NCBI GenBank assembly: GCA_902806575.1
Contig: CADCXD010000008.1
Coordinates: forward strand, 930,001-994,000
Reading direction: 5' to 3'
From: Jackrogersella multiformis
Taxonomy: Eukaryota; Ascomycota; Sordariomycetes; Xylariales; Hypoxylaceae
Length of the DNA: 64,000 bases
Below the pieces are notes generated by a model. The model was not told the origin of the DNA. It was given only the letters and a program-made list of their open reading frames with translations, and ran no database searches. This document shows positions 48,871 through 58,309 of this stretch, in pieces; positions within the stretch are counted from its first letter, which is position 1, and each line of letters starts with the position of its first letter. Made by a program: the position numbers and the translations under genes.

Positions 48871-49499
48871 GATCAGGTTAGTTCGGCCATTCCATATGAC
48901 ATCTATTTAGACCCTCTTGAAGTTATTTTGGTTTATTTGCTTGAGAGGTTTCTAGATAAAATTGGGAATTTGGAGATTGAAGATTGAAGATTGGAGATTG
49001 GAGTTGAGAACTGTAGGTACTATCGCTCGAGATAAGGTTGTAAACGATATTGAGTACGTACCTTATGGCGGGGTGAGATCTTGGAAAACTCTTATCGATA
49101 AATGTTTTACTACTACACTAATTAAACTGATAAGATAAGATAAGAGATTCTTGGAATTTTAAACTTGGAATTTTAAACTTGGAATTTTAAACTTGGAATT
49201 TTAAACTTGGAATTTTAAACTTGGAACTTTGAACTTCGCAACTTCACCAACCATAACCCGCCACCCACCAATGCCTCGATATATTGTCCGTCGTCGCTGA
49301 TGTCAATTTCTACAAATATTCACTATTTCATAATGTTGCTTCCGAAACTCTAGTGTCGCATATACTAATATGTATAATATCAACCTCTACATCTACTAGC
49401 ATGCTCTCTTAGATGACAACCTTAACAGCTCTTAAGCTGATGGACGACAATAACCTCTACCTCCCTAGTACTAGCGAATAAGACCGACTTTGGAATAGA
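48871..49499. other. Divergent promoter of two mitochondrial genes
   Basis: Shared 5' region of the DUF155 and PPR-like genes. It contains the 14-base minisatellite at 49150-49233. Otherwise AT-rich with no coding sequence. Confidence 0.65.
49150..49233. repeat. 14-base minisatellite, six units
   Basis: Unit CTTGGAATTTTAAA, five perfect copies from 49150 to 49219 and a sixth with two changes. It sits in the shared promoter. Confidence 0.95.
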
Positions 49500-52130
49500 A
49501 TGTCTGCCATGCCTGTGGTAGCATCAGCCAGGTCCGCGAGACCCGCCGCCTCTCTATGGTCTTCTAAAACAGCTTGGAGCCAAACCCTGTCGCGAAAGAC
49601 CTGCTCCAGGCAGCGCCGCTATCCTTCACTCCGATTATCTCCCAGTCGTATATTAGCTCTACGGCTTCGAAGTAACACCGATAGGTTGAAAAGAGTATAT
49701 ACAAACGCATTCAAATTCGGCGCCAAGCAGCGCACCGATCGACTTCCTCTGCTGCTGCTCCAGGCCTGGATGGCAAAACAGGATCTCAAGAGTGAACCTC
49801 GTGTCTCTGCCTTTATTCGCTCTATCAGTGCGTTCGAGTGGGTCGAAAATTATCAGAGCTTGGCCGCTAGAGGCTGGTCAAAGGAAGACTTAAATCATTG
49901 GATATGGATATTATCAGGGGAAGACGGGGACGCCCGAGTCCAGCGGCTGGTTTCGAGAGAATTACCGAAACCCTTATTTCTCGTGTCGCTTCTGGCACGT
50001 AGTGACGAGAGATTTCGCCGGGCCGAGTCCTTGTTATCTCTGATGGAGTACACCTCGAGGCATTACTTTAATTCTAAGTCTCAACCATCAGACAGGGTCG
50101 CGGCTCTCTCTGGTCGAAAAATAACTATGACACCGTCCCAGTTTCTACTGTTTCTTCGCCGTCTCGTAATCCACGTGCAAAGATTATGGCCTAGATCAAT
50201 TGTCACAGTAGCGCGGTTCGCGGTGGAGTACATTCAAGGAATGCCATCGAAGACAAATTCCAACAGCTATCATCATAAGTGTAAAGTTTTCAATACGGCT
50301 TTACAACTATTTAAAAAACCAGCGGCAGTCAACCCTATTGCAAATATGGAATTTAATTGGCGAGCACAGAGATGCTTGCTGGCGATGTCAGACAACCTGG
50401 ATAAACCCCTTGTTATCAACCGCGCCAGCTACCGAGCAGTCCGGGGAGTTATGGTCGGGCTGAAAAAATCAAAAACCGAGAGAGCGGTTGCTATAAGATA
50501 TGCCAAAACCTGGCCCCCATACCGACAGGATTTCGATGGACATGATGCAAAACGAACGGCCGAGGACGACCACTCGCGAAGCGTTAAGGCTGGTGTTCTT
50601 ATGAAGGAAGCTGGGTATCCCGAAGATCACTATGACCAAGCATTGGGCGCTCTTGGCGGCATGGGTGTGGATTCCCCCACGGTACAGACTCTCAGTCTTC
50701 CGCCAAAAGAATGGAAGGGCGAGGAGAAGGATCAGAACCTATACACTCGTTGGGCTATGACGATACGAGCAACTCGCAACAGCCAGGAGGCCTGGAAGGT
50801 TTTCAACGAATTTGCTTCCGTGACGGACCAACCTCCTAATATCCAAGTTTATGCCGAAATGTTTACCAAACTGCATGCTCGTCCCGTTTCGGAAGACTCT
50901 ACCACACTGCCTGGTGATTCTCGGGAAAGCTTCCCGATTCACGACGCCAACTACAGTGAGTACGAGTTGGCCAGGTTATCACCTCCTTCGGTGAGTGAGC
51001 TATATGACCAGATGATTAGCCGCGGCGTAAAACCGAAGGGCATCTGCCTCCACACGCTGTTAACAAATGCTGCATCTCTTGAAGAGGCATCCCGCTATCT
51101 TCGCGATAGCGGTATTAATCCTGCTAGCGTCAGCGCTCTAGCTCTGTACAAAGAACCGTCTTACTCTGCGCTCGGTCAAATCCCTCTCTTGGTCTTCAAG
51201 AGTTATATCCAGCTCCTCTGCAGATTACAGCCCCGTCGCCAAGTTGGATATACAATGTCCCTGGAAGAACTTTACCGCATCCGCCACGCCATAAAGCTTA
51301 CCCGCCTACGACTGAGACCAGAGACAACCGAGGGCTCTTCATTCCGGCCACCTTGGTCTATCATCCTTAGGGCGCTAGCGCGGTCGCATATTGGCATCTT
51401 AAATGGTTCGCGGGCTGAAAATGACGACGAAGCTTTATCACTCTCCCTAAATGTTATCCAACATGTGCAGGAAAGAGTGGGGGTAGACCCTGAGATGTTT
51501 CTATATCTTTGTCACGCAGTCCAAAAGGCAGCATTTTCCCGACTTAAATCCGGAGAGAGCACGTTGGATCACAACACAGGAGAAAGCCGGTTGGTCGCTT
51601 CAGCCGAAGCAGTCTTACGAACACTCAAGCTGATCTTCTTCCGAATTACAAATCTCGTCGACATCGTCGGCACAGAATCTACGCATCTTGCAGCGCCCAT
51701 ATTTATGCACAACATGGGGCCCGTCCACTTACATGCATATATGCGCACATTAGCTTTTCTCGAAGACACAGCAGGAATGAAAGAATTATTGCAATGGATG
51801 CTTACGCATAAAGCGTATATCGACGAGGAGGCCGAACTGAGAGGAGATCGTGCTCACGCGTCGAATGCCATGACTCTGTGTGTCTTTCAAGCATTTGCTG
51901 GGCCAAGCCTCGAACACCAGGAACAGGAGGACATGATATCTCAAATGAACGACGCCGCGAAGACTACGAGCTTCTGGAGATGGCCGACCCCAGAGGAAGT
52001 CAACAAGTACATAGAGTCTGACCCGCGCGGGGGTTCCAAGATACTCCAAGAGAGACTTTTGGCCAAAGCGTGGCATGCATCCTCTCAGCAGGAGACAGAA
52101 GAATATGTTAGACTGGCAGGAATAGAGTGA
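49500..52130 (+). CDS. PPR-like helical-repeat protein, probably mitochondrial
   Basis: Single exon, 876 residues. The N-terminus is rich in Arg, Ser and Ala with no acids (ASARSARPAASLWSSKT), fitting a mitochondrial presequence. The rest is helical and contains PPR-type windows, for example TRNSQEAWKVFNEFASVTD, then ELYDQMISRGVKPKGICLH and the corresponding helix near DTAGMKELLQWMLTH. Fungal proteins of this shape handle mitochondrial RNA or assist the mitoribosome; the target is unknown. The stop codon (52128-52130) lies inside the left target-site duplication of retroposon copy B, so the element begins four bases after the stop and forms the start of the 3' UTR. Confidence 0.85.
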   Translation: MSAMPVVASARSARPAASLWSSKTAWSQTLSRKTCSRQRRYPSLRLSPSRILALRLRSNTDRLKRVYTNAFKFGAKQRTDRLPLLLLQAWMAKQDLKSEPRVSAFIRSISAFEWVENYQSLAARGWSKEDLNHWIWILSGEDGDARVQRLVSRELPKPLFLVSLLARSDERFRRAESLLSLMEYTSRHYFNSKSQPSDRVAALSGRKITMTPSQFLLFLRRLVIHVQRLWPRSIVTVARFAVEYIQGMPSKTNSNSYHHKCKVFNTALQLFKKPAAVNPIANMEFNWRAQRCLLAMSDNLDKPLVINRASYRAVRGVMVGLKKSKTERAVAIRYAKTWPPYRQDFDGHDAKRTAEDDHSRSVKAGVLMKEAGYPEDHYDQALGALGGMGVDSPTVQTLSLPPKEWKGEEKDQNLYTRWAMTIRATRNSQEAWKVFNEFASVTDQPPNIQVYAEMFTKLHARPVSEDSTTLPGDSRESFPIHDANYSEYELARLSPPSVSELYDQMISRGVKPKGICLHTLLTNAASLEEASRYLRDSGINPASVSALALYKEPSYSALGQIPLLVFKSYIQLLCRLQPRRQVGYTMSLEELYRIRHAIKLTRLRLRPETTEGSSFRPPWSIILRALARSHIGILNGSRAENDDEALSLSLNVIQHVQERVGVDPEMFLYLCHAVQKAAFSRLKSGESTLDHNTGESRLVASAEAVLRTLKLIFFRITNLVDIVGTESTHLAAPIFMHNMGPVHLHAYMRTLAFLEDTAGMKELLQWMLTHKAYIDEEAELRGDRAHASNAMTLCVFQAFAGPSLEHQEQEDMISQMNDAAKTTSFWRWPTPEEVNKYIESDPRGGSKILQERLLAKAWHASSQQETEEYVRLAGIE

Positions 52131-52288
52131 ATGATGATGATGATGAATCTGTTTACGTCCGAGAGGACGTATGTATCTAAACTAGCTACATACATCGAAG
52201 CGTTGTGTAACGCAAGGGACGTCCAGAGTACCCCGGAGGGCAGAGCTGGAGTGCCGTTTGACATAGGAAAGGGAAATAGAGTGAATGA
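52121..52288 (+). mobile_element. Small structured retroposon-like element, copy B, with 14-base TSD
   Basis: A body of about 140 bases (52135-52274) lies between two perfect direct repeats, AATAGAGTGAATGA, at 52121-52134 and 52275-52288. The body matches copy A (14339-14484) over its whole length with roughly 20-25 mismatches and one 6-base gap by my hand alignment. The stems ACGTCC/GGACGT, GTATGTA/TACATAC and GCGTT/AACGC are unchanged, while their loops differ (GAGA against GGAT; 11 against 17 bases; GTGT against TTAT). The tail is GGAAAGGGA. Because both duplications end in TGA and the body starts with TGA repeats, the exact 5' boundary is uncertain by a few bases. Confidence 0.8.
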
Positions 52289-53346
52289 ATGTATACTATG
52301 GACGCAATCATACCCTGCATACTCACACGATAAAAGTTAAAAAGTTAGAGAGAGATACTATTTGCAAATTCGCAATGGTCGTACCGAACCTTGGAACGGG
52401 TCTCATCCATCTTTGAGGTTCTGATTTAGAGATTCTTAAGACCCATGTCTTATACCCATGGATGTGGGAACGGGAACTAAGGTAAGGTTTACCCCAGCAC
52501 ATGGGCATGGGGCAGTTAAGTAAATAAGGTTGTGCGGTTGCTGGGCCGCTGGTGGGTACCCAGGTACCTAGCGTAGTGTTGACGCAAACAGCAGATAATC
52601 CACGATCGGACCCACTTACATGAAATCATCGCTATCAGATTGGCCAATTGTTCAGATCTATGCGCCATGTTCTAGGGTTCCTTTTTCCATATTTTTTTCT
52701 ATCTTTCTTTCAAGACCCATCGCACCCAATCCCCAATCTTTGCAACCGGTGGGGTCGTTAGAATGGCTCCATTCCAATGAATTTCACCTCTTGAAGCTAT
52801 CCATTCTGGGCTGTTCCCAATTCACTCCTTTGATATTACATTATTCTGACTCTTTGCTACAGTGTTTGAGCTCGCCTGCCCGTCTTCTATGTCGCTGGGG
52901 AGAGCTGTTGACGTCCGTCTCATAATCCACACGCGAGATTATTGACTATAACGGCTTCGGATTTTCTCCTGGGTCTCATCATCAAATATATGGGAGACTC
53001 GAATGTCATGACGTATGAACTACTCACTGAATTCTGTCTGCCTGACGAGCTTTAACAATGAGTGCTGGGGTTTCTGATTGTCTCATATTCTCATTTTCAT
53101 CTTGCCGCCATAAGATCACATATCAGTCATATTCCTCATGATATTTTCGATATACCTTAATCCCCTCTCTGTAATTGTTCGATCATTGCCCCCTCTTAGA
53201 TGAATTACATTAGATCTCTAGGGCTAAGGACTGTTATTCTGAAATTTTTCGGTAGGTTTAATAGCAGCAGATACGCTTCTCATGCGCTACCATCACTTAC
53301 TAAAGTCTTCCATAGTTTCAGTTCAAGCTAGGGCGATATAGCAGAA
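52289..53346. other. Intergenic, promoter of DIM-2
   Basis: No gene supported. The pyrimidine-rich stretch near 52,680-52,740 and the AT-rich leader to 53,346 precede the methyltransferase. Confidence 0.55.
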
Positions 53347-56300
53347 ATGGATATACCTCAAAACAGTGTTTATGGCTGGCAGCGTCTTCCAGTCTCTAAT
53401 GATCTAACTCCTGAGCTAACTCCGACGTCTATTTCAGACTATAATCAACCATTACCAGAGCCGTCACCTTCACATATATATGATCAGCTCATCCCTAGCA
53501 TTGAAAAATATGATACAGACGATTCGGAAGAGTCAAGCGTACAAGAAAATGAAAATGAAACGAAAAAGTTTGAGGTTGATATCCGATGTCAACGAGTAAA
53601 TTATGACATAAAATCGGTGACGTTTTTGGACGACCCGGATACAAATCCTTTCGAAGGCCGAGATACGGCTCCAGACCTCCAGGCGACTGGTACACCAAAA
53701 GTGAGACCTATAGCTGTAGAGATACCTCGATCAACCCTCCTTCAACCAAAATCACTATTTGAAGGCTTCGTTCCGCCCGCCACCGAAGTTCGAGAACGAC
53801 AGGCTATATCTGAGCTTCTAGACATTGTAAGGACGCAGAAATCTTCGAAAGATGAACACGATCATATTGAGTTTGATCTAGAAAGGTTTTCAATATATAC
53901 TACGGCAGAAATATATCCTTATGAATTTAGACCTTTACAACAGCTCGCGACTCGGTCAGTTTCTGAGTGTTTTTACTTCGATGGTATAATTAGCAGCGGC
54001 GGAAAACAGTTTTACCTTCGGAAGATACCCTTTCGGCAGCTTCCTATCGGCAATTATGGTAGCGAGGAGCATACCGTTGGCGATCAGATATGGATACGAT
54101 CGGAATTAAACGAGTTCAGAGACGATGAAATTTATTACAAGTTGAAGACCCCTTCAGTCGAGTACGCAAGATTCTACGAGCCGTTTCTTTGGATTGTGGA
54201 CTTGTGCAAACACGTCCTCGATTATTGCGGATATCTGAAGGCTAAGGGCTACATAGCTTCCCTTGTCGACTTCAAGTCGCGGTTCAGCATATGGCTTCTG
54301 CAACGTCACTCGAAGTCAACCACCTTTGAACGATGGCATTCGGCCAATCGAGGTAGTGATTTTCGAAATGCGGTTCTTGTAACCATCGATTTCATCTGGA
54401 AAGAGGCCCATGGACTAGATCCGACACTCACTACATGGCATGAATTTTGGTCAGAAGTCAAAACATTGAACCGATATGAGCCGAATCTAGCGTTCGATAA
54501 ATTATCGCCGGAAGAGCATAGTCAGATAAGAGGTCTTAGACGTCCAAATTCACACACAGGTGGTCAGGTGCCCCCAACGGCCGTAACTCCGTATATATAC
54601 GATTTGTTCTCTCATATGGTGTTCGGGAACATTCTTAAACGAGTAAAGCCGTCAGCTGCTATCGAGAAGAAGAGAGCTACTCTCGTGCAGAGCAGTCTGC
54701 CCGTAGTGCAAAGAAGTTCACTTACGGTTAAGCGAGACGACCATGATAGCCAGGCATTCATTGCTTCGATCCAAGTGGGAGACGTGATCTCAACCAAGCC
54801 AGACGATGAAGGGACGGGTACGGAATGGAAACAACAAAAATCTAAACATTACGACGGCGACCACTTGTGGTTTGGTCTTGTGCAGAAGGTCCATCAACAC
54901 CGGAATGAGAAACGTTCCTTCGATGTCATCTGGATGTATCAGCCGCTCGATACTCCTTGTGGCCTCATGAAGTATCCATATAATAACGAGCTCTTCGTAT
55001 CTAACAATTGCACCTGTCACCACGACATGGCAAAGATACAAGCGAACGAAATTTTGGCGACGCATAGCGTCGAGTGGTTTGGACACCCTTCCACGTCAGC
55101 CGAATTCTTCGTTCGTCAGACCTATCTTTCTGACGACTGTCGGTGGACTACTCTGAAGAAAGAACACTTAACCTGCACGGAGGACAGATTTCACCAGAAA
55201 CTAAGTTTCAATGTTGGCGATACTGTGCTAGTCGAAACGAACCCCAAGGCACTTCAGTTAGAGACCTTCATCGTGGAAGCATTCTTCGACGAAGGAAAGA
55301 AGAAGAAGAACTATGTTAGACTGCGGAAACTAGCCCGGAGAAAAGATGTCGATAAGGACTCTCCCAAGTCGCCCCCAAATGAAGTCGTTTATACGGACCA
55401 GCTTGTCGAGATTTCTACCCGAAGAATATTTCGGCATTGCTTAGTCAGAGTATTCGATGAAAAGGAGGCAGTACCTATACCTTACGATAGCAACGGAACC
55501 GGAAACCTCTTCTTCATGACACATCATGAGATCGAGACTGAAGAAGGCAAGATGGCTTATATCCCTTTCGACAAGGGCTTGGTACACCAGCTACGGCAAG
55601 GCTTTGACCCGTCTCGAGTACACCAGTCACAGAAACTGCAAGGTCTCGATTTATTCTGCGGAGGCGGACATTTCGGGCGCGGTCTCGAGGACGGCGGCGG
55701 CATCGAGATGCGGTGGGCCAACGATATCTGGAACGGGGCTATCCACACGTATATGGCGAACAGCAAGCCAGACGTCTGCACGCCCTTTTTGGGCTCGGTC
55801 GATGATCTTTTGCTTCGGGCACTACAGGGTGACGGTGACAAAATTCCTCGTCCTGGAGACGTCCACTTCATCTCCGCCGGGTCGCCGTGCCCCGGGTTCT
55901 CCATGCTCACCCCCGACAGAACCACAATCCAGCAGCGGAAGAACCAGTCCCTCGTCGCGTCCTTCGCGTCGTATATCGACCTGTACCGCCCCTACTACGG
56001 CGTCCTCGAGAACGTGCCGCAGATGGTCAACTCGAAGAACATCCGCGACGCGTGCGTCTTCTCCCAGCTCGTGTGCGCGCTCGTCGGCCTGGGATACCAG
56101 GCCCAGGTCATGTTCCTGGACGCGTGGTCCTTCGGCGCGCCGCAATCCCGCAGCCGCGTGTTCCTCGTGTTCAGCGCCCCCGGCTTCCGGATGCCCAAGG
56201 TCCCGGAGCCGTCGCACTCGCACCCCCCCGGCACGAAGCTCATCAAGCTCGGCGAGATGTCGTGCGGCCGCCCCTTCGACCGCAGGATCCTCATCTCCAC

Positions 56301-57180
56301 CCCGTTCCGATACGTCACCACCCGCGACGCCATCGGCGACCTGCCCGACATCCAGGACGCCAAGCCCGACTTCTGCGTCGGCTTCCCGGACCACCGGCTC
56401 TCGGCCGGCCTCACGCCACCCGTGCGCAAGCAGCTCTTCGTGATCCCGACGCAGCCGTGGGAGATGAACTTCAGCAAGGCGTACCACGGGCGGCCGGGGA
56501 TGCCGCCGGTGATGACGGAGCTGGAGCGGCAGATGTACCCGGGGCCGCAGGAGCGGACGCGCAAGCCGTCGAAGGGGTGGGGGCGCATCCACCCGAACCG
56601 GCTGTTCGGCACCATCGCCACCCGGTGCGGGCCCACGGACGCGCGCGTCGGCTGCTCCAACCACTGGCACCAGCACCGGCCGCTGACGGTGATGGAGATC
56701 CGCCGCGCCCAGGGCGTCCGCGACGACGAGGTCCTGGTCGGCTCGCCCGCCAACCAGTGGCGCATCGTCGGCAACAGCGTCGCACGCCAGGTGTCGCTCG
56801 CGCTCGGGCTGTCCGTCCGCGAGGCCTGGCGAGGCACTCTGTTCGACGAGCCGGACGTGCCGCAGACGGGCCTGGCGAGGTTCGCCGCCAGCGTGTCGTT
56901 TCCCGACTGCGTGACGATCGCGGATAGTGCCGAGGGGAGCGTCGTTAGCGGCGGGGAAACCGATGTGGATGTTGTGGCTGGTGACGCGCACTCGTCCGGG
57001 TCGGGCCTGACGACGCCCCGGTCGGAGGATCTGTTTATGGCGCCCTCGCCGCCGACGTTGAAGGGCTACGAGCTCACCCCCGCTACGAGCGAGTCGAACG
57101 AGTTTTCCGACGGCGAGAACGGCCGCAAGAGGCCGGCGACGCTATATGTTGAGATACTTAATAAGAGGCAGAGGTATTGA
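53347..57180 (+). CDS. dim-2: DNA (cytosine-5) methyltransferase, DIM-2 type
   Basis: Single exon, 1277 residues. The N-terminal third is acidic and poorly structured. A BAH-like module is at about 475-600 (VGDVISTKPDDEG, then HLWFGLVQKVHQH). The catalytic domain is complete: motif I LDLFCGGGHFG (767-776), motif IV AGSPCPGFS with catalytic Cys848, motif VI ENV (888-890), motif VIII QSRSRVF (933-939) and motif X GNSVARQVSLALG (from 1142). The PCPGFS version, the long N-terminus and the BAH-type region fit the DIM-2 class rather than RID or DNMT5. In Neurospora, DIM-2 makes all cytosine methylation, guided by H3K9 methylation and HP1, mainly on RIP-mutated DNA. GC content jumps within the gene: two 60-base samples counted by eye give 35% near 53.5 kb and 68% near 55.9 kb. 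The single exon and intact motifs argue for a working gene. Confidence 0.9.
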   Translation: MDIPQNSVYGWQRLPVSNDLTPELTPTSISDYNQPLPEPSPSHIYDQLIPSIEKYDTDDSEESSVQENENETKKFEVDIRCQRVNYDIKSVTFLDDPDTNPFEGRDTAPDLQATGTPKVRPIAVEIPRSTLLQPKSLFEGFVPPATEVRERQAISELLDIVRTQKSSKDEHDHIEFDLERFSIYTTAEIYPYEFRPLQQLATRSVSECFYFDGIISSGGKQFYLRKIPFRQLPIGNYGSEEHTVGDQIWIRSELNEFRDDEIYYKLKTPSVEYARFYEPFLWIVDLCKHVLDYCGYLKAKGYIASLVDFKSRFSIWLLQRHSKSTTFERWHSANRGSDFRNAVLVTIDFIWKEAHGLDPTLTTWHEFWSEVKTLNRYEPNLAFDKLSPEEHSQIRGLRRPNSHTGGQVPPTAVTPYIYDLFSHMVFGNILKRVKPSAAIEKKRATLVQSSLPVVQRSSLTVKRDDHDSQAFIASIQVGDVISTKPDDEGTGTEWKQQKSKHYDGDHLWFGLVQKVHQHRNEKRSFDVIWMYQPLDTPCGLMKYPYNNELFVSNNCTCHHDMAKIQANEILATHSVEWFGHPSTSAEFFVRQTYLSDDCRWTTLKKEHLTCTEDRFHQKLSFNVGDTVLVETNPKALQLETFIVEAFFDEGKKKKNYVRLRKLARRKDVDKDSPKSPPNEVVYTDQLVEISTRRIFRHCLVRVFDEKEAVPIPYDSNGTGNLFFMTHHEIETEEGKMAYIPFDKGLVHQLRQGFDPSRVHQSQKLQGLDLFCGGGHFGRGLEDGGGIEMRWANDIWNGAIHTYMANSKPDVCTPFLGSVDDLLLRALQGDGDKIPRPGDVHFISAGSPCPGFSMLTPDRTTIQQRKNQSLVASFASYIDLYRPYYGVLENVPQMVNSKNIRDACVFSQLVCALVGLGYQAQVMFLDAWSFGAPQSRSRVFLVFSAPGFRMPKVPEPSHSHPPGTKLIKLGEMSCGRPFDRRILISTPFRYVTTRDAIGDLPDIQDAKPDFCVGFPDHRLSAGLTPPVRKQLFVIPTQPWEMNFSKAYHGRPGMPPVMTELERQMYPGPQERTRKPSKGWGRIHPNRLFGTIATRCGPTDARVGCSNHWHQHRPLTVMEIRRAQGVRDDEVLVGSPANQWRIVGNSVARQVSLALGLSVREAWRGTLFDEPDVPQTGLARFAASVSFPDCVTIADSAEGSVVSGGETDVDVVAGDAHSSGSGLTTPRSEDLFMAPSPPTLKGYELTPATSESNEFSDGENGRKRPATLYVEILNKRQRY

Positions 57181-57649
57181 GGGGAGGATTAGGGGAGGGG
57201 TTAAGATGTGATGTTAGTGCCCGTGTTAATCGATAGCCAAGTTGGATGTTATTACATGACATGACGTTTACCCATCACCAGAATCATTGTCGTTGGCGAG
57301 TTGGCCGCCGCTGGCTCACGATACCTGAAGAAGCAATCAAATATTATCTTCTAACTATATATACCTGGGTACTTGCAATCGTACCGAAGTACATAGATAG
57401 GAGGTAGCTAATAGAGCTACTCTTGATCATAAATTGAACCGTAATATGTCTTTCATGGAAGCTGGCATAGGAGCTTACTTATCACCGGCACTCAACTATA
57501 GTAAAACGCGTATGTGAAGACAAATCTATTAGTTTACAGTATAGGGGGTAGAAATAACTGGTATTAGAAGAGACAAAAAATTGCCCGATCTCATCATCAG
57601 TTCCCTAACATCTCTGGGCCTACCCGTAGTTGCTCTGCCAAAATGATAT
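57181..57649. other. Intergenic between convergent genes
   Basis: 3' regions only; nothing coding seen. Confidence 0.6.
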
Positions 57650-58309
57650 TCATACAGTCTGTATAGCTTCGCTCTCGGGCTCGGCACATAACCCATTCAT
57701 TCTCGTCTGGGGCACCTGCGAAGTGGTCGACGGCAAGACATAGCTGCTGTAGGAGGGCTGAGATGTCGCCGGAATGGACGGCGGGATAGCAGTCCGGTTA
57801 TCGTGATCGAATATGTGACGTAGGACACGCCGGTCTGCTTGAATACCTCTTCGCGTCTCATGGCGATGGTCTCTTATTTCCTGGTGTATTCCAACGGCGT
57901 CAAGCCAGGTAAACCAGTTTTTTTCGTAGGTCGTATCATGTTGATCATAGATGTTACCACGTAAGAATTCGGCGAAGCCGGGCATGAAGTATATCATCAA
58001 GTGAGCGTCATCCTTTCCCTGCAGCTTGCGCCAGGTGTCGAGTTCGAGTATGTACCGTCGCTTATTTTCTGTTCTTAAATACCGGAACGAGCAGTACCGC
58101 CTGTGGATCCACGGCATCTCTCGCAGCAGTTCCTCACGTTGGTAAATATTATTCAATCCCTCGGATGCCTGGAGTAATGTATCCAGCAGTTCAGTCTCAG
58201 TTGCCGCGGTAAGTCTGCCTATTTCGCTGAGAAATTGGCAGCTGAATGCATGCACATCGTCATCCGTCATCCAATGGACAGACTGCGCAGGTCGATGTTG
58301 AGATTGCAT
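57650..58309 (-). CDS. Hypothetical protein, 219 residues
   Basis: One open frame from ATG 58309 to TGA 57650. Sequence is mostly helical and charged, with aromatic-rich segments (MPWIHRRYCSFRYLR, then MIYFMPGFAEFLRGN). A Ser/Pro-rich tail follows residue 170. No signal peptide, membrane helix or known domain. It reads like a real soluble protein by composition, but I do not recognise a family. A 5' exon upstream cannot be excluded. Confidence 0.6.
   Translation of the reverse strand: MQSQHRPAQSVHWMTDDDVHAFSCQFLSEIGRLTAATETELLDTLLQASEGLNNIYQREELLREMPWIHRRYCSFRYLRTENKRRYILELDTWRKLQGKDDAHLMIYFMPGFAEFLRGNIYDQHDTTYEKNWFTWLDAVGIHQEIRDHRHETRRGIQADRRVLRHIFDHDNRTAIPPSIPATSQPSYSSYVLPSTTSQVPQTRMNGLCAEPESEAIQTV

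Noticed and set aside
55822..56991. Long antisense open frame (389 codons) over the DIM-2 catalytic region
   Set aside because: High GC at third positions suppresses stops on the other strand; the sense frame has all methyltransferase motifs.
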